64,000 bases of DNA from positions 211,635 to 275,634 of the forward strand of contig JACTAT010000024.1 of NCBI GenBank assembly GCA_014526335.1, in the 5' to 3' direction. This DNA is from Chrysaora quinquecirrha. Its lineage: Eukaryota; Cnidaria; Scyphozoa; Semaeostomeae; Pelagiidae. A program made the translations under genes and the position numbers. Positions 34,870 to 45,769 of the stretch are shown in pieces; position 1 is the first letter of the stretch; the number at the start of each line of letters is the position of its first letter. Below the pieces are notes generated by a model, which saw only the letters and a list, made by a program, of their open reading frames with translations, was not told the DNA's origin and made no database searches.

Positions 34870-35075
34870 TGAAGTCATCAGGTCGCGCTATAGTACGACG
34901 GCTTTTAATGTGGTTTCTCAAACCTCAAGAGTTCTTACAATACAACACACTTTCTTACAATGCTAGCCTCGTTTCCGATTTAACAACCTTTACAATCTAG
35001 AAGTTTCCAGAATGTTCCAGCCGACTCCAGTGACATCATCAGCTTGCGCTATAGTGTGACGGTTTTTATTGATCT
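34870..35075. repeat. Two ~165 bp-spaced promoter-like repeats
   Basis: TCATCAGGTCGCGCTATAGT at 34874 and a variant TCATCAGCTTGCGCTATAGT at 35036 are each followed by an ACGGNTTTTA stretch and TGGTTTCTC-AACCTCA. The second is preceded by the heat-shock elements at 35000-35017. Part of a regulatory or LTR-like segment flanking the small ORF at 35286-35911. Confidence 0.45.
35000..35017. promoter_or_regulatory. Four-unit heat-shock element
   Basis: Four perfectly phased 5-bp subunits: GAA-nn-TTC-nn-GAA-nn-TTC. A CRE-like TGACATCA follows at ~35029 (TGACGTCA in the second copy near 48078). Repeated unchanged at 48047-48064. Confidence 0.7.
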
Positions 35076-35285
35076 AGCGCGATGGTTTCTCCAACCTCAT
35101 TTTCAAGAGAGCCGGGAAAGCAGAGACATCCGAGCACACAGGCCTTATATGATATCAGAGGTTCAGACAGATGGCAAGCAACAATATATTAGCAAGCTGA
35201 CAATTCATTTATTATCAACAATAACATTTTCTTAATATTAAATATTCGCACAGTTTAATTCCAAACACCAACAATACTATTAAAG

Positions 35286-35911
35286 TTATACTGTTACATT
35301 ATCTTCACTCATCTCAACGTCTGAATCTTCTGTCTCTGCATTTCTAAAACAATCACACTGAGCCCTTCCATCCCATTCTCGGCCACAATAATTACAAATA
35401 GTCAAAGTTGGTATTCCATCGCAGCACAATCCGGGAGTATAACAATATAAAGAACGTCTATCTATCTAAACAGTCATCTATTAAACCATACAGTTTGAAA
35501 TGAATTTCTTTTTTGTCTCTATCAGCATATAGGAAAATTATAGATTGTTTTCAACTGTTAGGAATGACGGGTAATGACCATACAACAAGTCCAGCAAATC
35601 TTTAAACAGAAAGATGAGTGATGAAGCAGATTCAATATTTGATATATGTCTGCTTATCTCATAGCCAGTAACATTTTTCCAATATCCTTCTGCTTCTCTG
35701 ATGAAGATATCCCACTCACCATTTTCCAGAGGTTTTGCTGTATATGTATGCTCATCACCTCGAACAAATTCAACCAGTGCTTCATAGTATGTGTTTTTAT
35801 GGTGCATTGAAGCAAACGGTAAAACTTCATTTCTGTATGTGTAAAAAGACCTTGTAGATCATCAGTTTCTTCAATTTCACTCAGTGCTATTCTTGAATCA
35901 AAGTGATACAT
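35286..35911 (-). CDS. Small unknown protein with C-terminal zinc ribbon, copy 1 (frame breaks)
   Basis: ATG at 35911 opens MYHFDSRIALSEIEETDD. After a one-base shift near 35815 it continues with ASMHHKNTYYEALVEFVRGD, ENGEWDIFIREAEGYW, NVTGYEISRHIS and FLFKDLLDLLYGHY. A further break near 35540 is followed by LYADRDKKEIHFKLYGLIDD, a Cys cluster (CNYCGREWDG then QCDC, so C-x2-C ... C-x-C) and an acidic end, stopping at 35286. Total would be ~205 residues. A 4 bp insertion at ~35460 breaks copy 1 only; copy 2 is open there. I do not recognise it. A zinc ribbon is inferred from Cys spacing. TATA, CRE, CCAAT and heat-shock motifs lie in promoter position just upstream, and copia pol lies further upstream on the same strand, so it could be a gene carried by, or adjoining, the retroelement. 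Confidence 0.4.
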
Positions 35912-35959
35912 TATTTTAAGCAGTTACTTACAAATATTATGACTTTACAACTAAACTAT

Positions 35960-36063
35960 ACGTTCTTTTATACAGTATTTGAATTATAATGACGTAATAA
36001 TCCTGCAATCTGATTGGCTAGAACTTTCTAGAAGTATCCAGAATGTTCTAGAAGATCCTAGAA
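35960..36063 (-). promoter_or_regulatory. Heat-shock-type promoter: HSE array, CCAAT, CRE, TATA
   Basis: Nine consecutive 5-bp subunits at 36021-36063 read GAA/TTC alternately in perfect phase; seven match exactly (the fourth is ATC, the eighth TCC). Reading on the minus strand, an inverted-CCAAT site (ATTGG on the plus strand, 36013-36017), a CRE-like TTACGTCA (35997-35990) and TATAAAAG (35972-35965) follow, 54 bp before the ATG at 35911. The array is ~400 bp inside the presumed copia LTR start at 36466. Either it is the LTR promoter or a promoter of the small ORF. Same arrangement in copy 2 at 49003-49105. Confidence 0.65.
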
Positions 36064-36463
36064 CCGAGAAATCCTACAATCTGATTGATTTATACTCAAA
36101 ACCGGTTTAAACCGGTTTGTTATGGATTTCATCACGATGGCGTAATAATTCGAACATCACCTTCGAATCCATGGCTTATGATAGCCTTATATTGTTTATA
36201 CGCAAAAGTATTATCTAAACATTACAATATATTACCAATGTTAAGATTATGGTATTCGCAGCGTATCTGCGCACAAGGCTTATAAAACAAGACAAGATAT
36301 ATCAACGAGAACGAAACATAATAACTAACTAGACAACAGCAAGCGAAGTACGTTATTCTAAGACTAGGCCAAAATCATACGATTGTTACATGACTTAGCC
36401 CCGACCGGAAATAGATGCGAATCACAAACAAATCATAATTAGAATAATAATAGCAGTCTCTCG

Positions 36464-36480
36464 ACACTCCCACTTGATGA
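36464..36480 (-). other. copia polypurine tract and LTR start
   Basis: On the minus strand, ~50 nt after the pol stop, AAGTGGGAG is followed by TGTCGAGAGACTGC. A polypurine tract abutting a TG-initiated LTR is the standard 3' layout of Ty1/copia. The other LTR end could not be fixed because the 5' LTR is missing from the window. Confidence 0.65.
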
Positions 36481-36525
36481 GCATCTTATTAATTAATATG
36501 ATAGTTAAAATAATGTTTTACTAGT

Positions 36526-39186
36526 TCAGTTTTTTTTTATACCCATCAGAGAGCTCAGTTCTTGGAATTTCTGTCTTGGTAAACTCTTTGTCAATATATC
36601 AGCAATCATTTTATCTGTTGCGCAATATTGGAGTTTGATTTCTTCACTCTGTACTTTTTCTCGAATGAAGTGGTACTTTATGTCGATGTGCTTGGTTCTT
36701 GCGTGTGCCATGGGATTCTTTGTTAAACAGATAGTACCTTGATTGTCTTCATTTATCACTGTAGGTTCAGACACATCGACTGATAAGCTCTTTAGTAAAC
36801 GATGAAGCCATATTGCTTCTTGTGCTGCAGAACTTACACTAATGTATTCTGCTTCCGTTGTCGACAGAGCGACAACTGACTGCTTTTGACTGCGCCAGGA
36901 GATCGTAGCACCAGCCAATTGAAAGATATATGCAGAGGTTGACTTCCTCGATTCTGTATCTCCTGCCCAATCTGCGTCAGCGTATCCCAATAATTTCGAA
37001 TTGGAATTGTTTGCATCAAATGTAAGACCATAGTCTATTGTACCTTTGATGTACCTGAGAATTCTTTTGACACCTTGCCAATGTTCTTTAGATGGTTTTG
37101 ACATAAATTGACTCAATATGCCTACTGATGAACAAATGTCTGGTCTTGTGGCAATCATGGCATATTTCAGCGAACCGATAGCTGCTTCATACTGTTTTAT
37201 GTCAAATATTTCTTCATCTTCTTCTGTTTTTCTGTAAGTTTTGCCAACTTCCATAGGCGTAGAGACTGGCTTTGAATCATACATGTTGAATCTTTTGAGT
37301 ACTTTCTCTAAGTATGATTTCTGACTTATGGATAGTGTTCTATTGTCTCTATCACGTTGGATCAACATACCAAGACAATACTTTGCGCTTCCTAAGTCCT
37401 CTACTTCAAATCTTTTTGATAGTTTCTCCTTTTCATCCTTCAGCATCTGATTATCATTAGACGCAATCAGTATATCATCAACATATAATGCCAATATTAC
37501 GAATGATGATTTTCCATTCTTGCTTGACTGTGTTTTAATGTACATGCACGAGTCGGCTGTACTCTGCTTGTAATCAGACCCCTTTAGAAAGGTATCTATT
37601 TCAACGTTCCAGCAATGAGCTGCTTGCTTAAGACCATACAGGCTCTTGTTCAACTTGCACACCATATTTGGTTTGCTTTCATCAACATATCCTTCCGGTT
37701 GTGCCATATATATCTCTTCATCAAGCTTTCCATTTAAAAAGGCTGTTTTGACGTCCATCTGATGCAAGTCAAGATTGAGTGAATTCACAAGTGCCAGCAA
37801 AACACGAATTGAACTATACCTCGCAACAGGTGCAAAGACTTCATTGTAGTCAGAACCTTCCTTTTGTGAAAATCCCTGTGCCACAAGGCGAGCTTTATAG
37901 CGATTTATCGTATCATCAGCATTTCTTTTAATCTTGAAGATCCATTTACTTCCAACTAAATTTCTTCCAGGTGGTAAATCAACTAGTTGCCAAGTGCCAT
38001 TCTTCATCAAGGATTCATACTCACTTTTCACAGCATCTTTCCATTGTGGTGAATTTTCACCATTTATTGCCTCATTGAATGTTGTTGGTTCTTCGCGTAC
38101 GGCATTCACTAGATTGGCAAACTCAAGCTCTTCACTGTCCCACCAATCACCAGTTATAGTTCCAGGTCTATCTGGAACATTTCTCATTCTGGTTGATCTT
38201 CTCACATCTTGTTGCTGTACAACATAATTCTCTTCAGCGTTATCTTCATTCTCTATTTCAACAGCTTCAGAGTTACCAATGACCTTTTCAAAATCAAATA
38301 GTTCCCTATGATCTTCTCCTTTCTCAGTTTGCCATTTTGAATGTTCAAAATCTTGTTCAAGGAACTTTACATCACGAGACTTTATCATCCTTTCTCTTTC
38401 AGGATCATAAAACTTGTATCCTTTGCTGGTGTCCAAGTAACCAACAAAAATACATTTGATAGACTTCTTGTCTAGCTTTCTTCTTTTAACATCGTCAACA
38501 TGCACATGAGCATTGCATCCAAAGACTCGGAAATGTTTAACATCAGGCTTACGGCCAAACCAATACTCAAATGGTGTTGAATCCTCCAAAGCTACTGTTG
38601 GACATCTGTTTCTGATGTATACTGCAGTATTTACTGCTTCAGCCCAAAACTGTGAAGGCAGGTTTGCATGATGGAGCATTGACCGTGCGCTTTCCATAAT
38701 AGTGCGATTCATTCTTTCGCTGACTCCATTTTGTTGTGGAGACATTGGTATTGTCTCTTCTCTTCTGATTCCACGTTCAGCACAAAACTGCTTAAATTCA
38801 TTGGTTATATACTCTCCCCCATTATCTGAACCGATAACTTTGACCTTTCTACCAGTGTGATTTTCTGCATATGCAACAAAGTCTTTAAACTTCTGCAAAA
38901 CTTCATTTTTCTTCTTCAAAAAATATACACTTGTGTAACGAGAAAAGTCATCTATGAATATGACATAATACTTTGAACCTCCCACTGAATCAATATTTAT
39001 GCATCCAACATCACTGTGAATCAGTTCCAGCAAATTAGTTGCTCTGTGTTGAGTTTTCTTTGGAAATGCCTCTCGGTGCTGTTTGCCTTCTACACACCCA
39101 CGGCAATCTCTTTCAAATTCTTCTTTGGCATTGAAGCTTAACCCATTGACCATTGCTTTAGTTGACATCAACTTGAGATTTTCATA
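36526..39186 (-). pseudogene. Ty1/copia pol: integrase, RT, RNase H (copy 1)
   Basis: An 881-codon open frame. From the N-terminus: end of the integrase zinc domain (CRGC), integrase core with the D,D-35-E residues (ELIHSDVG, SDNGGEY, NGVSERMNRT), and a C-terminal FGRKPDVKHFRVFGC segment. The copia-type RT follows (QMDVKTAFLNGKLDEEIY; catalytic ALYVDDILIAS), then RNase H (ADADWAGDTES, STTEAEYIS, DNQGTI). It ends in MGIKKN and stop. Gag and protease are missing: at 39186 the sequence switches by a tandem-duplication junction into the RNase H end of a next unit (39187-39241), which is then lost in low-quality sequence. The pol frame itself has no stop, so the element family was recently active. 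Confidence 0.9.
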
Positions 39187-39241
39187 TTGGAGTTTGATTT
39201 CTTCACTCTGTACTTTTTCTCGAATGAAGTGGTACTTTATG
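39187..39241 (-). other. Stub of next tandem copia unit
   Basis: TTGGAGTTTGATTTCTTCAC onward is identical to 36630-36680. It is joined after TTTTCATA, exactly as at 52224-52280 in copy 2, so a second copia unit once followed here. Confidence 0.8.
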
Positions 39242-39744
39242 CCCTTTTAAACCAAAAAAAGGGAAATTTTAATTAAACAAAAAAAAATTTTCTTAAAAAT
39301 GAAAGGGTTTTGAAAGAAAATTAGAAAATTTTGGCAAAACCCCAAAGGGCCAAAGGAAAAATCAAAATATTAAGAAATAAAGGTAAATTTCCGCTTTAAA
39401 AAATTTTTGAATTTTCCCCTTTTTACAACCAAAAAAACCCGAAATCCCTATTTTATACCAAATTTCCCCAACCTAAAAAAGCCAGGAAAAAATTTAGTTT
39501 TTGAAAATCTTTTTTTTCTTTTTGAAATTTACCCAAAAAAAAATTTTTAAAAGAAAATGCCAAATTTTTCCAAAAAAACCAAAATTGAAAAAAGGGCCCT
39601 TTTTTTAAATTTTTGAATTTTTTTTTTTCTTTCCCCCTAAAATTTAAAAAAAATAAAAAAAAGGTTAATTTTGAAAAAAAACCTTTTTTAAAAATTTAAA
39701 AAAAATTACTGGGGAAAATTAAAAAAAAAGTTTTTGTTTGAAAA
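39242..39744. other. Homopolymer-rich junk at the junction of two duplicates
   Basis: About 500 bp made almost entirely of runs of A, T, G or C (for example repeated AAAAAAA, CCCC, GGG, TTTTTTT), unlike anything else in the window. No ORF. It separates copia sequence from the middle of an RT gene that restarts at ~39745. It looks like error-rich gap fill or a poor read end, not genomic DNA. Confidence 0.75.
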
Positions 39745-40147
39745 TTGACGAGAAACTTTCTTGGGTCCCTGATATTAATAAAGTTAAAAATGACATTGTT
39801 AAATTCTCTTCTATTTTTGCAAAACTTCGATATTTTGTTCCAAAAGAATGCCTACTTACTCTATATGATTCTCTAGTTACATCTAAAATTGGATATGCTT
39901 TAAAAGTTTTTGGTGTAGCAAAAAATAAATATATGAAAGAACTTGAAACCCTTCAGAACAGAATTCTAAAAATAATACATTTTAAATATCATAGATATTC
40001 AACTAATCGCTTACACAGTGAGCTAAATATTCTTAAACTTGATGACCTCTATCGTTTAAAGATTCTAAAACTAATGCACAACGTCCACCATGATAAAGAA
40101 CATTTGCCTGAAACTTTTCAAAATTACTTTGTCACAAAGGAGCTATC
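39745..40147 (+). pseudogene. LINE RT C-terminal end (unit A')
   Basis: Starts abruptly at KIDEKLSWVPDINKVKNDI after the junk stretch. It encodes the thumb and C-terminal part of the RT to ELSHLSN, identical in kind to 25086-25487. No catalytic motif. Its right end is the tandem junction into unit B'. Confidence 0.85.
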
Positions 40148-42718
40148 GCATTTGTCTAACTGAAATACATAAAACAAACCTTGATTTATACAAGCCTCAA
40201 CTAAATAATTATGTCTTTAATTATATGCCCCCTAAACACGGAAATGTAGGTGGTGTTGGTATATACATAAAACAAGACCTTAAATTTAATATCTTAAGTC
40301 AGCTAGAAGTAAAATGTAAAGATAACTGTGAGGATATCTGAGTTCAAATCACAAAGGGACACAAGGAAACGATACTTGGTACTATATACAGACATCCGAA
40401 TGGTGACATTGCTGACTTTAACGAACAATTAGAAAGATCACTTCTGCTGACTGACAGCCTGAAGCCTAACCGATGCATGATTATCGGGGACATTAACATC
40501 GACCCGATAAAATATAATGAACCAGGTAGGAAAAGATCTAAAGAATATCTCGACATGATGCTTTCTCATGGATATCTTCCTGCCATTACACTACCCTCAA
40601 GAGTAACAGATCATACAGCTACTTTGATTGACCATATATTTACCAAAGAATGAATCCATGTGAAAAAACCATCTCAGGTAATATTTACACCGATATTTCT
40701 GATCACTTTGCTAATTTTTCCTTTCTTTCAATTCAACTAATAATTCTAAGACCGACAATAAAAAATACGTATTTTTGGTGAAAGAAACATAGCCAGTTTC
40801 GTTCAAACTCTCGAACAAACTAACTGGGAACCATTGTATTCGAAAAGAGACGCTAATCTGTGTGCAAACTTTTTAATGATATAGTGAGTACGGCCTATGA
40901 GATATCTTTCCTCTGAAAAAATCTCAGATAATAGAATAAAGGATAAGCCCTGGATCTCAACTGCTTTGAAAAAATGCATATCTAAGAAAAACGCATTTTT
41001 CTATAAATATGCAAAAAATCGTACCCCTGAAAATAAAGAAAAATACTCAAAATACCGTAACATCCTAGTTTCTTGCATTAGAGCATCTAAGAAATCTTAT
41101 TTCCAAGAACTTTTTGACAAAAAATCAACAAGAATCACGAAAATGTGGACTGTCTTGGGTAAAATATTAAACCCCAACAAAAAGTCAAATGATTGTCCAA
41201 TTAGGGAAATTCTTTATGACAACAAGTGCTATTCAAGTGATGCTGATATCGCTTATGCGCTTAACTCGCACTTTTCCAGTATAGGAGCAAAGATAGCTAA
41301 CAAAATAAAAAATGCAAAAAAGAATTTTCATTCCTACTTACAGAAACCCCAAGAAAAAAGTTTCTTTTTAGATTACACTAACGAAAGCGAAGTCATCTGT
41401 GAAATTCAAAAATTAAAAAACAAATAATCGGCCGGACACGATGGAATAAAACCCTCTATTATAAAAAGAGCGGTTCTTTCATTGGTTAAGCCACTCGTAG
41501 ATATATACAACACCTCGTTTGATAGAGGTGAGGTCCCAGACATTTGGAAAATTGCAAAAGTAATACCTGTCTTCAAAAAAGGTGAAAGGAATGATCCTAA
41601 TAATTACAGACCTATTTCTTTACTTTCGTGTTTCGAAAAAATCATGGAACGTCTGTTGGCAAAAAGAATAATCTCTTTCTTAAATAAGAACAAAATTATC
41701 TATGAGCTTCAGTTTGGGTTTAGAGAAGGGCACTCAACTTTACATGCACTTATCGAACTTCTGGATAAAATATACTTAAATTTGGATATCAACAATTGTT
41801 GTCAAGGTGTCTTCCTTGATCTGTCTAAAGCTTTCGATACCATTGATCACTCGATTCTTCTTCAAAAACTTGACTATTATGGCTTTCGAGGGAAAATCCA
41901 CAATTGGTTCTCTAGTTATCTTTATAACAGACAACAGTATACATGTGTAAATGGTGCTAGATCAGAACTACAAAACGTCAACAAAGGGGTACCTCAAGGA
42001 TCAGTTTTAGGTCCAATTCTATATACACTTTATGTTAATGACATGCCTAATGCTGTCTCCACAAAACCACGACTTTTTGCAGATGACACTTGTATATTCA
42101 GTTTCAACGAAAATACTACGTTGCTTTCAAACTCAATGAACACCGAGCTTGAAAATCTTTCTGAATGGCTTAAAGCAAACATGTTCTTGGTAAATACAAG
42201 CAAAACAAACTATAGTATGTTTGTACCTTCTAAAAATACTGAAATAAGCACAACGAAGATTAGAATGGGAGATGAACTAGAAAAGACTAATGAAATCAAA
42301 TATCTAGGCGTCAAAATTGACGAGAAACTTTCTTGGGTCCCTGATATTAATAAAGTTAAAAATGACATTGTTAAATTCTCTTCTATTTTTGCAAAACTTC
42401 GATATTTTGTTCCAAAAGAATGCCTACTTACTCTATATGATTCTCTAGTTACATCTAAAATTGGATATGCTTTAAAAGTTTTTGGTGTAGCAAAAAATAA
42501 ATATATGAAAGAACTTGAAACCCTTCAGAACAGAATTCTAAAATAATACATTTTAAATATCATAGATATTCAACTAATCGCTTACACAGTGAGCTAAATA
42601 TTCTTAAACTTGATGACCTCTATCGTTTAAAGATTCTAAAACTAATGCACAACGTCCACCATGATAAAGAACATTTGCCTGAAACTTTTCAAAATTACTT
42701 TGTCACAAAGGAGCTATC
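40148..42718 (+). pseudogene. LINE ORF2 unit B' (endonuclease-RT)
   Basis: Copy of unit B with TGA at 40339, the GAATGAATCC change near 40651 and several extra one-base losses (near 40722, 40763, 40873, 40910). The RT frame 41482-42546 (354 codons) is longer than in unit B and holds FLDLSKAFDTIDH, PQGSVLGP and FADDT. It ends early through one missing A at 42541. Confidence 0.85.
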
Positions 42719-45700
42719 GCATTTGTCTAACTGAAATACATAAAACAAACCTTGATTTATACAAGCCTCAACTAAATAATTATGTCTTTAATTATATGCC
42801 CCCTAAACACGGAAATGTAGGTGGTGTTGGTATATACATAAAACAAGACCTTAAATTTAATATCTTAAGTCAGCTAGAAGTAAAATGTAAAGATAACTGT
42901 GAGGATATCTGAGTTCAAATCACAAAGGGACACAAGGAAACGATACTTGGTACTATATACAGACATCCGAATGGTGACATTGCTGACTTTAACGAACAAT
43001 TAGAAAGATCACTTCTGCTGACTGACAGCCTGAAGCCTAACCGATGCATGATTATCGGGGACATTAACATCGACCCGATAAAATATAATGAACCAGGTAG
43101 GAAAAGATCTAAAGAATATCTCGACATGATGCTTTCTCATGGATATCTTCCTGCCATTACACTACCCTCAAGAGTAACAGATCATACAGCTACTTTGATT
43201 GACCATATATTTACCAAAGAATGAATCCATGTGAAAAAACCATCTCAGGTAATATTTACACCGATATTTCTGATCACTTTGCTAATTTTTTCCTTTCTTT
43301 CAATTCAACTAATAATTCTAAGACCGACAATAAAAAAATACGTATTTTTGGTGAAAGAAACATAGCCAGTTTCGTTCAAACTCTCGAACAAACTAACTGG
43401 GAACCATTGTATTCGAAAAGAGACGCTAATCTGTGTGCAAACTTTTTTAATGATATAGTGAGTACGGCCTATGAGATATCTTTCCCTCTGAAAAAAATCT
43501 CAAATAATAGAATAAAGGATAAGCCCTGGATCTCAACTGCTTTGAAAAAATGCATATCTAAGAAAAACGCATTTTTCTATAAATATGCAAAAAATCATAC
43601 CCCTGAAAATAAAGAAAAATACTCAAAATACCGTAACATCCTAGTTTCTTGCATTAGAGCATCTAAGAAATCTTATTTCCAAGAACTTTTTGACAAAAAA
43701 TCAACAAGAATCACGAAAATGTGGACTGTCTTGGGTAAAATATTAAACCCCAACAAAAAGTCAAATGATTGTCCAATTAGGGAAATTCTTTATGACAACA
43801 AGTGCTATTCAAGTGATGCTGATATCGCTTATGCGCTTAACTCGCACTTTTCCAGTATAGGAGCAACGATAGCTAACAAATAAAAAATGCAAAAAAGAAT
43901 TTTCATTCCTACTTACAGAAACCCCAAGAAAAAGTTTCTTTTAGATTACACTAATGAAAGCGAAGTCATCTGTGAAATTCAAAATTAAAAACAAAAATCG
44001 GCCGGACACGATGGAATAAAACCCTCTATTATAAAAGAGCAGTTCTTTCATTGGTTAAGCCACTCGTAGATATATACAACACCTCGTTTGATACAGGTGA
44101 GGTCCCAGACATTTGGAAAATTGCAAAAGTAATATCTGTCTTCAAAAAGGTGAAAGGAATGATCCTAATAATTACAGACCTATTTCTTTACTTTCGTGTT
44201 TCAAAAAATCATGGAACGTCTGTTGGCAAAAGAATAATCTCTTTCTTAAATAAGAACAAAATTATCTATGAGCTTCAGTTTGGGTTTAGAGAAGGGCACT
44301 CAACTTTAGATGCACTTATCGAACTTCTGGATAAAATATACTTAAATTTGGATATCAACAATTGTTGTCAAGGTGTCTTCCTTGATCTGTCTAAAGCTTT
44401 CGATACCATTGATCACTCGATTCTTCTTCAAAAACTTGACTATTATGGCTTTCGAGGGAAAATCCACAATTGGTTCTCTAGTTATCTTTATAACAGACAA
44501 CAGTATACATGTGTAAATGGTGCTAGATCAGAACTACAAAACGTCAACAAAGGGGTACCTCAAGGATCAGTTTTAGGTCCAATTCTATATACACTTTATG
44601 TTAATGACATGCCTAATGCTGTCTCCACAAAACCACGACTTTTTGCAGATGACACTTGTATATTCAGTTTCAACGAAAATACTACGTTGCTTTCAAACTC
44701 AATGAACACCGAGCTTGAAAATCTTTCTGAATGGCTTAAAGCAAACATGTTCTTGGTAAATACAAGCAAAACAAACTATAGTATGTTTGTACCTTCTAAA
44801 AATACTGAAATAAGCACAACGAAGATTAGAATGGAGATGAACTAGAAAAGACTAATGAAATCAAATATCTAGGCGTCAAAATTGACGAGAAACTTTCTTG
44901 GGTCCCTGATATTAATAAAGTTAAAATGACATTGTCAAATTCTCTTCTATTTTTGCAAAACTTCGATATTTTGTTCCAAAAGAATGCCTACTTACTCTAT
45001 ATGATTCTCTAGTTACATCTAAAATTGGATATGCTTTAAAAGTTTTTGGTGTAGCAAAAAATAAATATATGAAAGAACTTCAAACCCTTCAGAACAGAAT
45101 TCTAAAAATAATACATTTTAAAGATCATAGATTTTCAACTAATCGCTTACACAGTGAGCTAAATATTCTTAAACTTGATGACCTCTATCGTTTAAAGATT
45201 CTAAAACTAATGCACAACGTCCACCATGATAAAGAACATTTGCCTGAAACTTTTCAAAATTACTTTGTCACAAACGAGCTATCCAAAAATACGAAACTAG
45301 ACAAAAAACCAATTATAAAATTTCTAAATCTAATAGAAAATGGGGTGAGCATTCATTAAAGAACATAGGTGCTCGAATGTGGAACAACCTCTCTCCTTCA
45401 TTAAAATTAATCAGAAATAGTAAAATCTTCAGTAGAAATGTCAGAAAATCATTTATTTCTAGTTATTTGTAATAATTACTGAAATGTAAAGTGACCTGTT
45501 TCTTAGAACTGTTAGTTTTATTTCTTAAAGAATATTGTCTTGATATTTCCTATTTTTCGTTATTGTACTAATTTTAATGTAAACAGTGTTTTATAATTCA
45601 TCTATTCTTATTGTTAATGTTTTGTTTTATTTTATTTTATATTTTAATTTAATGGCCCAAGAAATCGTATGCTCTGCTTCTCTTGGGTCGTATAGTATAC

Positions 45701-45769
45701 AATATTTTTGTACCTTGTAATTAGGATTGTATACTATGAAAAAAGTTGAATTGAATTGAATTGAATTGA
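42719..45769 (+). pseudogene. LINE ORF2 unit C' with 3' UTR and tail
   Basis: Copy of unit C with its diagnostic variants (NHTPEN, FDTGEV, STLDAL, LQTL, DHRFST) and TGA at 42910. Losses in A runs near 43931, 43983, 44028, 44147, 44206, 44229 and 44834 break the RT that is open in unit C. The 3' UTR and (TTGAA)n tail (45748-45769) match copy 1. Confidence 0.85.

Noticed and set aside
34350..34921. Leu/Ser-rich repeat ORFs, also at 47626-47868
   Set aside because: They follow from the 51 bp repeat being a multiple of three; no start context, no domain, and unit number differs between duplicates.
35148..35172. copia-like primer-binding site (TGATATCAGAGG) on the plus strand
   Set aside because: Orientation is opposite to the copia element present, and no LTR end or gag follows.
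39242..39744. Possible diverged LINE sequence or AT-rich regulatory region
   Set aside because: Run-length pattern in all four bases and abrupt edges point to sequencing or gap-filling error.
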